Of a DNA stretch of 64,000 bases, positions 29,405 to 41,039 are shown piece by piece. Made by a program: the position numbers and the translations under genes. Origin of the DNA: Paraspadella gotoi (taxonomy: Eukaryota > Chaetognatha); the NCBI GenBank assembly GCA_051294375.1, contig CM119266.1, forward strand, positions 3,228,030 to 3,292,029, written 5' to 3'. Below the pieces are notes generated by a model. That model searched no databases and was not told the origin of the DNA. It saw only the letters and a list, made by a program, of their open reading frames with translations. Within the stretch, counting starts at the first letter, position 1; every line of letters begins with the position of its first letter.

Positions 29405-32144
29405 TCACAGCCCGAGAAAGTATTTGGTCAGAGCCGGGACGGGCGCCCCAGTGGGCACACCGGGGAATGGGCCCGACGATCCTGCGATGTCGACGTGAAG
29501 GTAGGGCAGCGGGCGAGTGGAGTCCTGCCCGTGCTTGTCCAGTCCGGAAGCGATGGTCAAAAAGGCGGCCGGGTATTGATGACCGCGAGGAGTTTGGGAA
29601 GACGGTTTGTTGTTGGCTTGAAGGACTTCCTCGTATTCGGAAGGGGCTGGTGGGGAAAATTTAATAACATTAGGTGCTTAAAATGTAGACGCATATTTAA
29701 TTATTTATATATCCATATGAGAAACGTTATTAATGATTCCTTACCTTTGACAAAGTCAAAATCCTCCCTTCTAAGAGTAGAAATCTCGAAAGGGTCGGCG
29801 GTCACATGACCAGCGGCCTAAACAGTGGAAAATTCAATTTAGTAAAGCAAACGGTCTTTTGTATTTAATTTAGAACCTGAATGAATTCTGCCATTTTCTC
29901 TTTCCTCGCGGGACCGTTGGCCATGACGATGGAATAGTGAGGACCCATAGCGGTGATGGCGTGACCTGGGAGATAAAAGGCAACTGAAGATTTGATTTGG
30001 ACCCCATGAGTCAGGACCTTCTCCGGACTTACCCGTCAAAGTAGCAATTGTCATCAGAACTGGTTTGATTACCGATTCCTGCAAGGCTTTTTCCTTGGCC
30101 TGGCAGAGAACGTCAACCATGGCCATTCGACCTGAAAAAATGGAATCGAGAAACCGGGTTATATGCAGTTGCATATACTGTAGTTTATAGTTTGCCGGTT
30201 TTTTTTAACAAAGTTGAAGTATTAAATTTCAGTTTTCCAGATATTTAGATCTTATCATAAATGAAGTTACCCTACAAAACTCTTANNNNNNNNNNNNNNN
30301 NNNNNNNNNNNNNNNNNNNNNNNNNNNNNNNNNNNNNNNNNNNNNNNNNNNNNNNNNNNNNNNNNNNNNNNNNNNNNNNNNNNNNNNNNNNNNNNNNNNN
30401 NNNNNNNNNNNNNNNNNNNNNNNNNNNNNNNNNNNNNNNNNNNNNNNNNNNNNNNNNNNNNNNNNNNNNNNNNNNNNNNNNNNNNNNNNNNNNNNNNNNN
30501 NNNNNNNNNNNNNNNNNNNNNNNNNNNNNNNNNNNNNNNNNNNNNNNNNNNNNTTATTTCGTCGGCGACGTAACATTCGCTGCCAACGCTGTTTCGGCAC
30601 ATGGCGAGTCCGCCTACCACCTGGGGTAGGAGGGGGGGGAAGTTAAAAAGGCTACGGTGATCCAGGTAAGAAAAGCGAGAATAATGAAGACTAGGTGGAT
30701 TAAAAACAAAAACTGGAGCCAAGATATTTGCTTTCGAGCCGGGTTCATTTCCTGGGGCAGCGAAAGGGCGCTTAATCCTTTCAGAATTGTGCCAGTCTCC
30801 TTCGAAGTTTAATTCATGAAGTTTATTCCATCCCTTTTAATACGAAGTCAACTTACCTTAACATTTTCCGTGACGCGAGACGCTAGTGGACGCCCGGTCC
30901 ACTGCGGCGTAACACGGGTAGTCAGTTTNNNNNNNNNNNNNNNNNNNNNNNNNNNNNNNNNNNNNNNNNNNNNNNNNNNNNNNNNNNNNNNNNNNNNNNN
31001 NNNNNNNNNNNNNNNNNNNNNNNNNNNNNNNNNNNNNNNNNNNNNNNNNNNNNNNNNNNNNNNNNNNNNNNNNNNNNNNNNNNNNNNNNNNNNNNNNNNN
31101 NNNNNNNNNNNNNNNNNNNNNNNNNNNNNNNNNNNNNNNNNNNNNNNNNNNNNNNNNNNNNNNNNNNNNNNNNNNNNNNNNNNNNNNNNNNNNNNNNNNN
31201 NNNNNNNNCGAATTTGGCGCGGTCGGAAATCACGTCAACCGTAACCTGTAAAAGTAAACAAAACTTAGGTAAGCTAGAATATCAAGTATCGTTTGTTATT
31301 ATTATTAAACCTTAGAATCTTTGAAAGCGGCAGTGACGTATTCGGCGACGCGAGGTGCGGCCATACGCTCAGGATCCGAACCTCCAATGTCACTAAAATA
31401 AAATTTATTCGCTAATAGTCAATTTAAAGGAAAAGAGCGTTTGTCCTTTGTTTTCACCGAGTTACAATCCTCCCGGCCTCGACGGCTTCGGCCAACTTGA
31501 CGGCCCCGTCGCGCCACTCGTTGGCATTTTCGCGAACGAAGATTCCCAGGCTGTCCAGCTTTGCGCTTTTGTTCGGGAAGGCCTCGCGAATTTCCAGGGG
31601 AACGTACGCGGCCTTTATTAATTCAATTAATTCAAATTAATTAATTTAAATGTTAATAAATAAGCCGGTTAATAACCTGCAGAGCCCCGAGCATGGCCGC
31701 CAGCAAGGACTCCTCGAAACCGGGCAAGGCAATCTTGGCCGGTGCCACCAATAAAGGATTGCGAGCGCCGGCGGCGACAGCGCGCTTGATGCCGGCGAAA
31801 GCGGCGTCGCTCAAGCGGCGGACGTCGTCCTGGTCACGATCGAGCGGACCACTGAGAAAAAATAGAAACTTTACAATTTAATTCATAATTTAAACCACTT
31901 ATCCTCACCTCGGCGACACGACCAGCCTCTTGGACGGAATCGCGTCCGGCGTCAAAAACGAGACGCCATCTTTCGCCGCGGCGTCATTTTTTCTCAATGC
32001 CGCCAGCGATGCGAAGGCCGCCGGCGCCGGATCGGGCAGAGAATCCTCCAGGTTACTTATCGGCGTCGAAACCAGGACCATCGCGTCGAAAGCGGCGTCG
32101 AAAAGATCCGTCGTCACTTTGATCGTCGGCGGTTTGGTTGCCAT
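29405..32144 (-). CDS. M17 leucine aminopeptidase family protein, W07G4.4-like (gapped)
   Basis: Predicted metallo-exopeptidase of the M17 family. Exons on the minus strand: 32144-31909, 31851-31677, 31612-31458, 31392-31311, 31245 into a gap at 31208, a partial exon from 30928, 30620 into a gap at 30553, 30131-30033, 29965-29877, 29817-29745, 29646-29405 (TGA). Phases agree wherever sequence is present. The N-terminal domain includes GPLDRDQDDVRR and DIGGSDPERMAAPRVAEY. The catalytic side includes YAAVDRAST, VVGGLAMCRNSVGSECYVAD, GRMAMVDVLCQAKEKAL, TIATLTG-HAITAMGPHYS and PLPYLHVDIAGS. In bovine LAP numbering R336 is present (GRMAM). D332/E334 should lie in the gap 30286-30553. The exon with K250, D255, K262 and D273 is not found between 30857 and 30620. 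The ATG at 32144 starts MATKPPTIKV; an open extension upstream has no ATG, so an extra 5' exon is possible. Confidence 0.92.
30857..30928 (-). CDS. Partial aminopeptidase exon with a frame problem at its 3' end
   Basis: Minus-strand reading after the gap gives TDYPCYAAVDRASTSVSRHG, matching the part of M17 W07G4.4-like proteins just before the catalytic domain. In this frame a TAA falls within the last four bases before the strong donor AAG|GTAAGT. A weaker donor GTTAAG a few bases earlier (exon end 30863) would avoid the stop. Either that donor is used, or there is an indel here. Confidence 0.6.
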
Positions 32145-32214
32145 GGCGACGGTGGGCGTGGAGACGTGAATAAAACGGAATTTCGGGACGGAAGCTCGAA
32201 TGGCTAAAAGCACT

Positions 32215-33000
32215 AAGGGGGGGGGAAGTTTGGGAGAGCGGAAAGTAAAAATATATGCGGGAAGGAATTAGATGTCAAGAAAGATAAAATCAAATCATAT
32301 AAACAAACTAAACTAGCGGCAATACAGTTGGGTAAGATCATTAAGATGATCAATCACAAATACCTTTAAAAACACGTCACGCGAAAAATGATAAAAAAGC
32401 AGGTCATGATTAATACTTATTTCGAGAGTTGATCTTTGATCTTTCAGCCGTAATCGAAATTTGATAAAAGCAGGAGAAAAAAACCAAAAGCGAAGAATTA
32501 CTAAAGAGGCAAGTTTTCTCTTGGATCTTAAAAGTTGAAATCGAGAGAAAAAAGCGATAGAAAAAAAAAAACAACTGGCGAAACAGTTTTTGAAATCGAG
32601 TTTTGTTGGAGAATCCCTTTACCAGTAACGAGCAACAGCTCTTTTTTCAACTTAAAAAAGCAAAGTTGCTATGAAAACAAAGATAATTAACAAGAAAATA
32701 TACATAACAAAGCAATTTATAAACATTCCATGTTGGAAGGCAGCGCAACTACACATTAACCTTGTTGCAATAACCCTGACCTTTTCCGTTTCGGGTCAGG
32801 AAGAGCCGCTTCAGTCATCGAGGAAAAAACGAGGCAATGGAGCGACGCGATTGGTTCTCGGCAATTGAGAAATATAACGCAGGCTGCTGATTGGTCGAAG
32901 GGATATGATCGCGTGGTCGAGTGGGACACTGAATTCTAAGGATTTTTGGGGCAATCGTGGAAGAGATATTTAAGGAAGTGAAGCCGATAATTTAATCAGA
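32215..33000 (-). promoter_or_regulatory. Upstream region of the aminopeptidase gene
   Basis: No exon is recognisable upstream of 32144. A G-run (32218-32226) sits next to the ORF edge. GATTGG (CCAAT-type) occurs at about 32848 and 32890, the pair flanking GC-richer DNA with GCGACGCG, which would suit a promoter. Placement of the transcription start is inference only. Confidence 0.25.
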
Positions 33001-33826
33001 AACACTTAATAATTAATATATTTATTACTAAATGATGTAAACTTGAAATTTTAATTTAAGACGAGTTTTAGCGAAATAACGAGTTCAAAGTTTTAGTTGT
33101 CTGCAATTCGCTATCAAAATATCGAATATGAAAACGTAAAAAAAATTTTAAAAATAAATAAAATTTCCATAGATTAATTTTATATGCAATATTCAATCTA
33201 TTGCTCAGAAAGAAATTGGGAATGTAAAAAAAATGTTTTTTAAAACAAGACATAAAGAAAGAATGAAAAACATAAGAGAAAGGAATAAGTTTTAGTTGAA
33301 GTACGAGAGAAAATAGAGAGGGGGAATAGAGGAATTTGAGAGGAGAGAGAGAGAGAGANNNNNNNNNNNNNNNNNNNNNNNNNACGAAGACGAAGATGAA
33401 GATGAAGACGAAGATGAAGACGAAGACGAAGATGAAGACGAAGACGAAGATGAAGATGAAGAGGAAGACGAAGATGAAGACGAAGCTGACTTCAACGTCG
33501 AGGTCTTTGCTTCGTCCTTCGAGGTCGAATTCTCATTGACGCGATCCGAGCGAAAAACGGAAGCAGGAAACAGAAGCAAAAAAAAAACAAAACAAAAGCA
33601 AAAAAACAGAAGAAAGTTAATGAAACAGCGATAAACAAGCGCAAAAAACAGAAGGAAGGATTGAGAAAGAGAAAAAATAAGCAGAAATAAAATTATAATT
33701 TAAAATTATAATATAAAGCTAAAATAAAATGGAGAAATAGAAGCAAAATAAAAGCGGAAAAGAAATTCCTCACAGTCACAGTCACAGTCACACTCGCGCG
33801 TAAAAGGAATGGAACTCAAATCCGGA

Positions 33827-34078
33827 AATTAAAAGAAGAGGATGCGTCAAGAATTAAAAGAAGAGGATGCGTCAAGAATTAAAAGAAGAGGATGCGTCAA
33901 GAATTAAAAGAAGAGGATGCGTCAAGAATTAAAAGAAGAGGATGCGTCAAGAATTAAAAGAAGAGGATGCGTCAAGAATTTAAAGAAGAGGATGCGTCAA
34001 GAATTAAAAGAAGAGGATGCGTCAAGAATTAAAAGAGAGGATGCGTCAAGAATTAAAAGAAGAGGATGCGTCAAGAAT
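33827..34078 (+). repeat. 25-bp minisatellite, left arm
   Basis: About ten copies of AATTAAAAGAAGAGGATGCG followed by TCAAG. One unit lacks two bases and one has ATTTAAAG. The open frame over it is a repeat artefact. Confidence 0.95.
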
Positions 34079-34659
34079 GACGCAAATGTTTTAATAACGA
34101 GAAATTAAGTGGGCGTAAAAGCGACTGTATTAGGTTAGAATTTTTAATTGTCCTGATAAAATAGTTGGCCTTTTTTGGCCGTTCACTCGACGTTATTAAT
34201 AATCTTAGCTTAAATGTGAATTATTTTCTCTTTCCGGTTTTTCATGCTTTTTGCGAAATTTCTCAGGTGTGAGGAGATTCACGAAAACCTTGTGATCACA
34301 AAAGGGAAAGAAAAGAAGCAGAAACAATAAAATTCCATTAACTCTCTCTCTCTCTCTCTCTCTCTCTCGAGAGAGAGAGAGAGAGAGAGAGAGAGTTAAT
34401 GGGAATTTTATTGTTTTCTGCTTCTTTTCTTTCCCTTTTGTGATCACAAGGTTTTCCGTGAATCTCCTCACACCTGAGAAATTTCGCAAAAAGCATGAAA
34501 AACCGGAAAGAGAAAATAATTCACATTTAAGCTAAGATTATTAATAAACGTCGAGTGAACGGCCAAAAAAGGCCAACTATTTTATCAGGACAATTAAAAA
34601 TTCTAACCTAATACAGTCGCTTTTACGCCCACTTAATTTCTCGTTATTAAAACATTTGC

Positions 34660-34915
34660 GTCATTCTTGACGCATCCTCTTCTTTTAATTCTTGACGCAT
34701 CCTCTCTTTTAATTCTTGACGCATCCTCTTCTTTTAATTCTTGACGCATCCTCTTCTTTAAATTCTTGACGCATCCTCTTCTTTTAATTCTTGACGCATC
34801 CTCTTCTTTTAATTCTTGACGCATCCTCTTCTTTTAATTCTTGACGCATCCTCTTCTTTTAATTCTTGACGCATCCTCTTCTTTTAATTCTTGACGCATC
34901 CTCTTCTTTTAATTT
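34660..34915 (-). repeat. 25-bp minisatellite, right arm
   Basis: Reverse-complement image of the array at 33827-34078, with the same odd units in mirrored positions. Confidence 0.95.
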
Positions 34916-35519
34916 CCGGATTTGAGTTCCATTTCTTTTACGCGCAAGTGTGACTGTGACTGTGAGGAATTTCTTTTCCGCTTTTATTTTTGCTTCTATT
35001 TCTCCATTTTATTTTAGCTTTATATTATAATTTTAAATTATAATTTTATTTCTGCTTATTTTTTCTCTTTCTCAATCCTTCCTTCTGTTTTTTGCGCTTT
35101 GTTTATCGCTGTTTCATTAACTTTCTTCTGTTTTTTTTGCTTTTGTTTTGTTTTTTTTTGCTTCTGTTTCCTGCTTCCGTTTTTCGCTCGGAATCGCGTC
35201 AAAGAGAATTCGACCTCGAAGGATGAAGCAAAGACCTCGACGTTGAAGTCAGCTTCTTCTTCGTCTTCATCTTCATCTTCGTCTTCGTCTTCGTCTTCAT
35301 CTTCATCTTCATCTTCATCTTCATCTTCGTCTTCGTTTTCAAGGTCAAATGTCATCATCATCTTCATCATCATCATCATTTTTTTTAAATCTGAGAAATT
35401 TCATAAAAAACCAAAGGATTAAGCGATCGATTTTTAATTAGCTATTAAAGCTCAATAGATCAGATAGAACCTGGTGTTAGTCCCTGCTTGGAATATATAT
35501 TAATATATATTAATATATA

Positions 35520-35757
35520 TATTATATATTAACTATATGAAATTGGTTCAACCAATATAAAAATTATCCATTCATTTAATAAACAAGCTATCTTGCCCCT
35601 GACTTTGGACAGGCTTTGGTGGTTTAAGGCCTCCATCACTCTTACAAGATAATGACAAAGCAGGTCCCTGCAAGCTTTCTATCAAGACTCTCTCACAGTC
35701 TCGTTTATTCACTCCCAGAGTACACGACTTCACTATCAATGAAGTGGTATAATGTTT
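35520..35757 (+). repeat. Dispersed element A, copy 3 (longest)
   Basis: Most complete plus-strand copy: ATGAAATTGGTTCAACCAAT, TTATCCATTCATTTAATAAA, GACTTTGGACAGGC, GGTGGTTTAAGGCC, CACTCTTACAAGATAATGAC, TGCAAGCTTTC, ATCAAGACTCTC and TTTATTCACTCCCAGAG. One end carries an ATTGG/CCAAT inverted pair. Confidence 0.8.
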
Positions 35758-35891
35758 AATGTTTAATATTAAGGTTACCGCTTCACCTACTTCATCCCAA
35801 AAAAATCCTCACCCATAAAACGCATAATTTCGAAGCCATCTCACGAAATTGCCCAAAAACAAGGAAGGAGAATTTCTGGATTTTATGTCGA

Positions 35892-35952
35892 GGATATTAA
35901 CGACGACGACGACGATAACGACGACGACGATGACGACGACGACGACGATAGC
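35892..35952. repeat. (GAC)n microsatellite
   Basis: About 60 bp of GAC/GAT repeats. Sequence from 35955 to 36390 is AT-rich without a gene. Confidence 0.93.
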
Positions 35953-36385
35953 AACTCAAGCACCTGTAAGAAAGGAACATTTGTTCATGGGTCAAACTTT
36001 GGCAAATTCTCTTTTTACGACATAACTATCAGGATGATTATTTGTTTATAAGCCTCACTTCGAACCTCATTTGCATATTATTTCGTATTTTTATAAATCG
36101 AGAATGAAAATTAAAATTTACAATTTATCTTGCGCAACTAATAATTAACATGATTTTTGCAGTTATTTTTAGAAACGTGAAATGTAAAATTAAATATTTT
36201 TATAATTTCCAATACCTAATCAGTAATCTTAATACTTAATACTTAATCAATAATCACTTAACCTCGAATTCGCCAATCTCGGCGGCGCTAATCCGCGTCC
36301 CGATTCCCGTAACCCGACGCCGTCTTGAGGGCGGAGAGAGAATTAAGGAATGAATGATGAATGCGGGGCGTGCGAGTATGAATGA

Positions 36386-36387
<2 letters not shown>

Positions 36388-36454
<67 letters not shown>

Positions 36455-36766
36455 GAATGAATCTTTTACCGTTGGAGTGATTTATCAAGAATTAATGAGG
36501 GTTTTCCAAATGTTGAATAAACAACATGAGGGAGAATGAATAAATAAATCAATTAATACAAAAAAGAGAAAGGAGGGAAGAAAAGGAGCGAGGGGGAAAA
36601 TAAATTTGAAAGGCGGGAAGGGAAAGAAATAAGGTAAGGAATGAAGGTAAGGACTAAGGTAAGGACTAAGGAGGTCATGAGAGCGTAACCTTCGGTATAT
36701 GGCAGAATTTTCGATCCGGACTCACAGGCACAGAGGAAAGGCTAACGAGAGAAATAGAGAGACGAG

Positions 36767-36800
<34 letters not shown>

Positions 36801-37062
36801 GAGAGAGAGAGGAAGTGAATTTTGACAGTTTAACCCAGCAGTGGACATGCGGACCAAAAAGGTAAGTATATTTTGGGTTGAGCAGAAAAAAAGTTAGCAT
36901 CGGATGCGCGATGTGAGTAAGAGGAAAGCAGGAGACGAGAGAGAGAGAGAGAGAGAAGAGTCGAGAGAGGAGAGTTGAGATAGAGAGAGAGAGAAGAGAG
37001 AGACGAGAGCAGAGAGAGAGAGAGAAGAGAGACGAGAGAGGAGAGAGAGAGAGAATGAACGA
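36388..37062. repeat. GA tracts
   Basis: (GA)n at 36388-36448, 36765-36812 and 36940-37055, with intervening short GTAAGGA repeats near 36630-36672. The Leu/Ser-rich minus-strand open frames are compositional. Confidence 0.9.
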
Positions 37063-38100
37063 GTGCAAATGGATTTCTTTAGCAAACACCTAGACTTCGT
37101 TTGTCAAAAGGGAATCTGGTGACGAATGTTTGAAGAGAACTGTCCCTTGGCCAAAGAATAGCAAATCAAACTGGTCAAAGGGTACGATGAGTCGCAATTG
37201 ACAAAATGCTATGCTCAATTCAATTAATAATATTTTGTAGAAGAGAAAACGGTGCGACAAATCATTGGTAACGGTCAGTGAAATAAAAGAACGACGGAGG
37301 AAAATGAGTGAAACCTCCTGATCTCTTATTTACACTTAAATATAATTATGAATAGTATAATGATATCGATAGATTGTATATATAGATGAATATATTACAT
37401 AGATATATATAGATTGTATATATATATATAGATATAGATATCTTCTTTCAACATTTCTTTAAATTCAGTTTCTCTCTATTTTCTTTGAATTCCTAAAATA
37501 TATTTCTAGGTTTTATTCAATAAAACTATGCTGTCAATAAACTTTCTAAATCTCAAAATCTTTTTTAAAAACTCTCAAAATGATTTCATACTCATCTCAA
37601 GTATTCATCTCAAAATACTTTTCCACATCTCAAATTTTAAAAGCATTTTTATTATTGCTTGAATTTTTCAGCAGAATTTTAAGTCCTTTCTCTTTTCGTT
37701 TTTTTTTATTAATTTCAAACGATTTCTGAATTTAAGAAAGGCATATCCGTGATGGAAATGAACGCAGCTTTTACAGGATTTCTAACAAAACAACGATCTA
37801 CGCACAATTGGGGTTACGAATCCATTCCATTAACGCCACTCTCCCAAAACGACCATCACAGCAAGCGGAAAGCAAGAGACGATCGCCCCGAGGAAAATCG
37901 GAGAATTTCCGAGCGAGATTTTCGTCGTCGCTTCGAGGCGTCGGTGAAGGGTGGGAGTGTGAGAGATTAATGGGGGCGTAGGAATGGGTGACTGACTGAC
38001 TGTTGGACTATTTTGGCTTTTGGCCGAAAAGTTTAGAGGGGCCCGCCAAAAATAAAATGTGGACGGTCCCGCCACTTCTCAACACGTTCCGCTTTCGCAG
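37063..38100. other. Intergenic, no gene seen
   Basis: AT-rich, with ATAGATATA runs at 37360-37442. A 73-codon open frame at 37749-37970 (charged, Arg/Glu-rich) has no recognisable motif and no clear splice framework. Confidence 0.5.
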
Positions 38101-38107
38101 TCTGTAA

Positions 38108-38315
38108 AATACAATTGATAGGGAAGCCAGGTACTGAGAGAGACTGAGTGAGAGTCTTGATTGAAAGCTTGCAGGGAACTGCTATGTCATTATCTTGTAA
38201 GAGTGATGGAGGCCTTAAACCACCAAAGCCTGTCCAAAGTCAGGAGCAAGATAGCTAATTTATTAAATGAATGGATAACTTTAAATTGGTTGTACCAATA
38301 TCATAGGATTTTATC
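38108..38315 (-). repeat. Dispersed element A, copy 4 (inverted)
   Basis: Reverse-complement copy with GAGAGTCTTGATTGAAAGCT, GTCATTATCTTGTAAGAGTG, GGCCTTAAACCACC, GCCTGTCCAAAGTC and the TTAAATTGGTTGTACCAAT end. It lies 2.4 kb from copy 3 in the opposite orientation. Confidence 0.8.
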
Positions 38316-38704
38316 AGGGATGACTTGCAATTAGTGGTAGTTTAAAATTGATGTCAAAGGTGATTTAATGACAACGACCACAAACTGGAAAATTCGACCT
38401 TGTCACCTCGTAACACCAAAGTTTTTTTCTTTCAATATTTTAAACAGTCAATTTCATGGGTTTTTTTTCAGCCAATCAGCTCACAGCCAATTATCTCGCA
38501 ACCCATTCCAGCCAATTATCACCTTCTCCACTCTTTTCTATCACACTCTGTCTCCTTTCTCGTATTTGATTTTTCAATAAAACTTCGATAACCGAACGAA
38601 AATGACAAAATGAGATAAAAATAGAATGAGAGATAAAGCGGCCTAAGAGGCTTCTGCCCTCTCCCTCTCAATTTTGTCAACTCTTTCGCTTATCTGCCTT
38701 TCAA

Positions 38705-38707
<3 letters not shown>

Positions 38708-38794
<87 letters not shown>

Positions 38795-38802
38795 TCCCTC
38801 CC
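38708..38802. repeat. (CT)n microsatellite
   Basis: About 90 bp of CT repeats immediately before the large duplication begins. Confidence 0.95.
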
Positions 38803-39659
38803 TCTCCCTCTCTCCAGAGTCTCACTTATCATCGTTCATGACTTTTATCTTTAGTTTTGACTTCATCTGCATCTTTTGGCATCGTCATCTTCTTCTTAGT
38901 TTTAAACCTTATACTACTACTATAACATTATTTATTCAAGTTTATGTTTTTTTAAGCGCTCTGTTTCTTATTTTAAACAATACCCTTAGCGTGATTGATT
39001 CATTTGTAAGCGAGTTTATTATTTCCATAGTATCATTTACAATTTTCTGTAATTCTCTGTACATTATTTTCCTACCTTTATATTTTTTTGTTTTTAATTT
39101 TCTTTTCTTACAACTTTCGAAATCTTTTTTCCTCCCTTTTCATCCTAATTCCTTTTTCCCAAGACAGATGGCGCTTCGCTAGCTCCGTTTGTTTATTTTC
39201 CGCTTCCCTTTTGTTCGATTAGATTTTGTTTGTTTGTTTGGATTTTTCGTGGCGCCTCATTTGTTCCTCTGTTTTTATTCGCCCATGGGGAACCGGATGG
39301 CCAGTTTAATCATTTACATTACTCGATGCTGTTGCTATAAAAATTGTTAAGAATGGACATAAAAATAGTAAAAATTTAAAATAAATATTCCGGTTGATTT
39401 TACATCAAGTGACGCGTAGTTCATTTGTTTCCGCTGGCGGCCTCCAACGGATAACATCCGAAACTCTCAGCGTCGGTCCGGAAAACAAGTGATATCTCTC
39501 GCCGTCGAGGAAACACTTTTTTATTTAGTTAATGAGGAAGAAAAGAAGTTAATTTCGTCGTAAAGACTTTTCGTAGTTGGAGGTTTTAATTTGCGAGCGT
39601 TTAGTCTTTGAACTCGTTCGGTTCTTTCCCCAAAATTAATCGAAAATGGCTCACTGGAA

Positions 39660-39695
<36 letters not shown>

Positions 39696-40924
39696 TTCAC
39701 TCTTTCACTCTCTGGATGAGCTATGATACAACATAGAAACCTGCTTTCCTTTTTCCCTGAGGGCCTCAACCAATCAGTGATTTAGTCTCACTCACTCACT
39801 CACTCACTTACCAGTTCACTGTTGGTCTCGCAATCAAGAATTAGAGTTTATTCTTTTGTCCATTATTACACTATGTACTAGACGTTAAAACTGATATTGA
39901 ATAATAATTTACCTCGCTTAGGCTCATTAGCTGAGTCTCTCTTTTTCTGGTCAACCCGTCTGACCACTAGCTTTATCAGCATTGAAACCGCCCCACACTG
40001 CCTGATTTTCTAAAAAGACCTCCAAGTTAACGCCCTGCTCATTCCTCTCCCTGCCTATTTTAAGGTCAATTTTTAGTCTGGTTTCCCGTGATATTGTCAT
40101 TCTAACTAAAGTTCGAAACATTGAAACGTCTGCTCGTATGAAAATAATTTCTACGAGTTTTTTGGATACAATAATAAATATTCATTAACATTAGCTCTTG
40201 TCGTACATTTTGTACGGGCGACGCCACAAACGCGCGACCCAAAGCATAGAAAATCATAAACAATTTTCTCAGATATCGCTTTGATAATCATAGAAATATA
40301 CATTATACAAGCTCTGAGCAATCATTAAGGAAGCTATCAAAGCGAAAGGGCAAAAAAATTTTAAAAAAGAGATAAAATTGATGAAATCGAGTGAAGCCAA
40401 TGAGGTTGACGACCAGAGAGTCACCAAACTCACAGTTTCTGTGATCCGTAGGGAATTCACAATGAATCTCTATTTTCTTTTAACGAAGTTGATGTAAAAA
40501 CCTCTACGCGGATCGCGGGACTGAAATTTTTTCGATGATATTACATTTTTTAAATCATTTAAACGATAAAACAGATTAAATCATTTATTATATCAATGTG
40601 GTTTATAATCAGTAACTGAAAAAAGATATTGTTTATAATTCGTTAAATTTTTACCTCCTAAAAATGTTTCGAGCAAAAACGTTTTTACTATGAAAATATC
40701 TTTATTAGGTCATATTCAGTTACTTTTTACTTTTTACTTTTTACTTTTTTGCTTTTAACTTTTTAACTTTTACTTTTACTAGTCACTAAAACTCAAATTG
40801 ACTTTTTATCTTTCCCATGTTTTCTTTTTTGCGAAACCCAACCCTTTTGTCCTTGGTCCCTCTGCTGTAAATGACGACGAAAAACGACGCTCAAGACGAC
40901 GAGGCACGACGACGCCAGTATCAC

Positions 40925-40937
40925 GTTGCTTAGCAAC
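40925..40937 (+). promoter_or_regulatory. RFX X-box-like motif
   Basis: GTTGCTTAGCAAC: perfect GTTGC/GCAAC arms around three bases, as in X-boxes bound by RFX factors. The same site is kept in copy 2 of the duplication (48067-48079). It lies 31 bp upstream of the ATG of a possible first exon. RFX sites close to start codons are typical of ciliary genes; that role here is inference. Confidence 0.4.
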
Positions 40938-40968
40938 GGGTTCACGTCACTCGGACGACTATCGGGAA

Positions 40969-41039
40969 ATGAGAAGTGAATTCCAAGAATTTCTAAGAAT
41001 TCCAGAAAATCGCTTTGCGCTTCAGCATTTTACGCGATG
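40969..41039 (+). CDS. Possible first coding exon below an X-box
   Basis: ATG opens MRSEFQEFLRIPENRFALQH, ending ..FTR plus two bases at a possible donor (ATG|GTAACT). The composition is protein-like, unlike surrounding AT-rich DNA. No downstream exon could be linked. In copy 2 the same stretch (48114-48200) is disrupted by indels. The family is not recognised; it may be a chance frame. Confidence 0.2.

Larger units (their letters stand above)
33384..35336. repeat. Giant near-perfect palindrome (arms ~0.98 kb)
   Basis: The left arm 33384-34368 is repeated as its reverse complement in 34369-35336, with essentially no spacer; the centre is CTCTCTC|GAGAGAG. Arms include a GAAGAC/GATGAA tract, unique sequence, a CACAGTCACAGTCAC run, the 25-bp minisatellite and a GTGATCACAA-containing stretch. 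Even irregular minisatellite units are mirrored. Differences are mostly single-base indels in homopolymers (for example AATGGA versus AATGGGA). The left arm starts at a gap (33359-33383). Confidence 0.95.

Noticed and set aside
33917-34824. Identical 63-codon frames on opposite strands
   Set aside because: They are the 25-bp minisatellite seen once in each arm of the palindrome.
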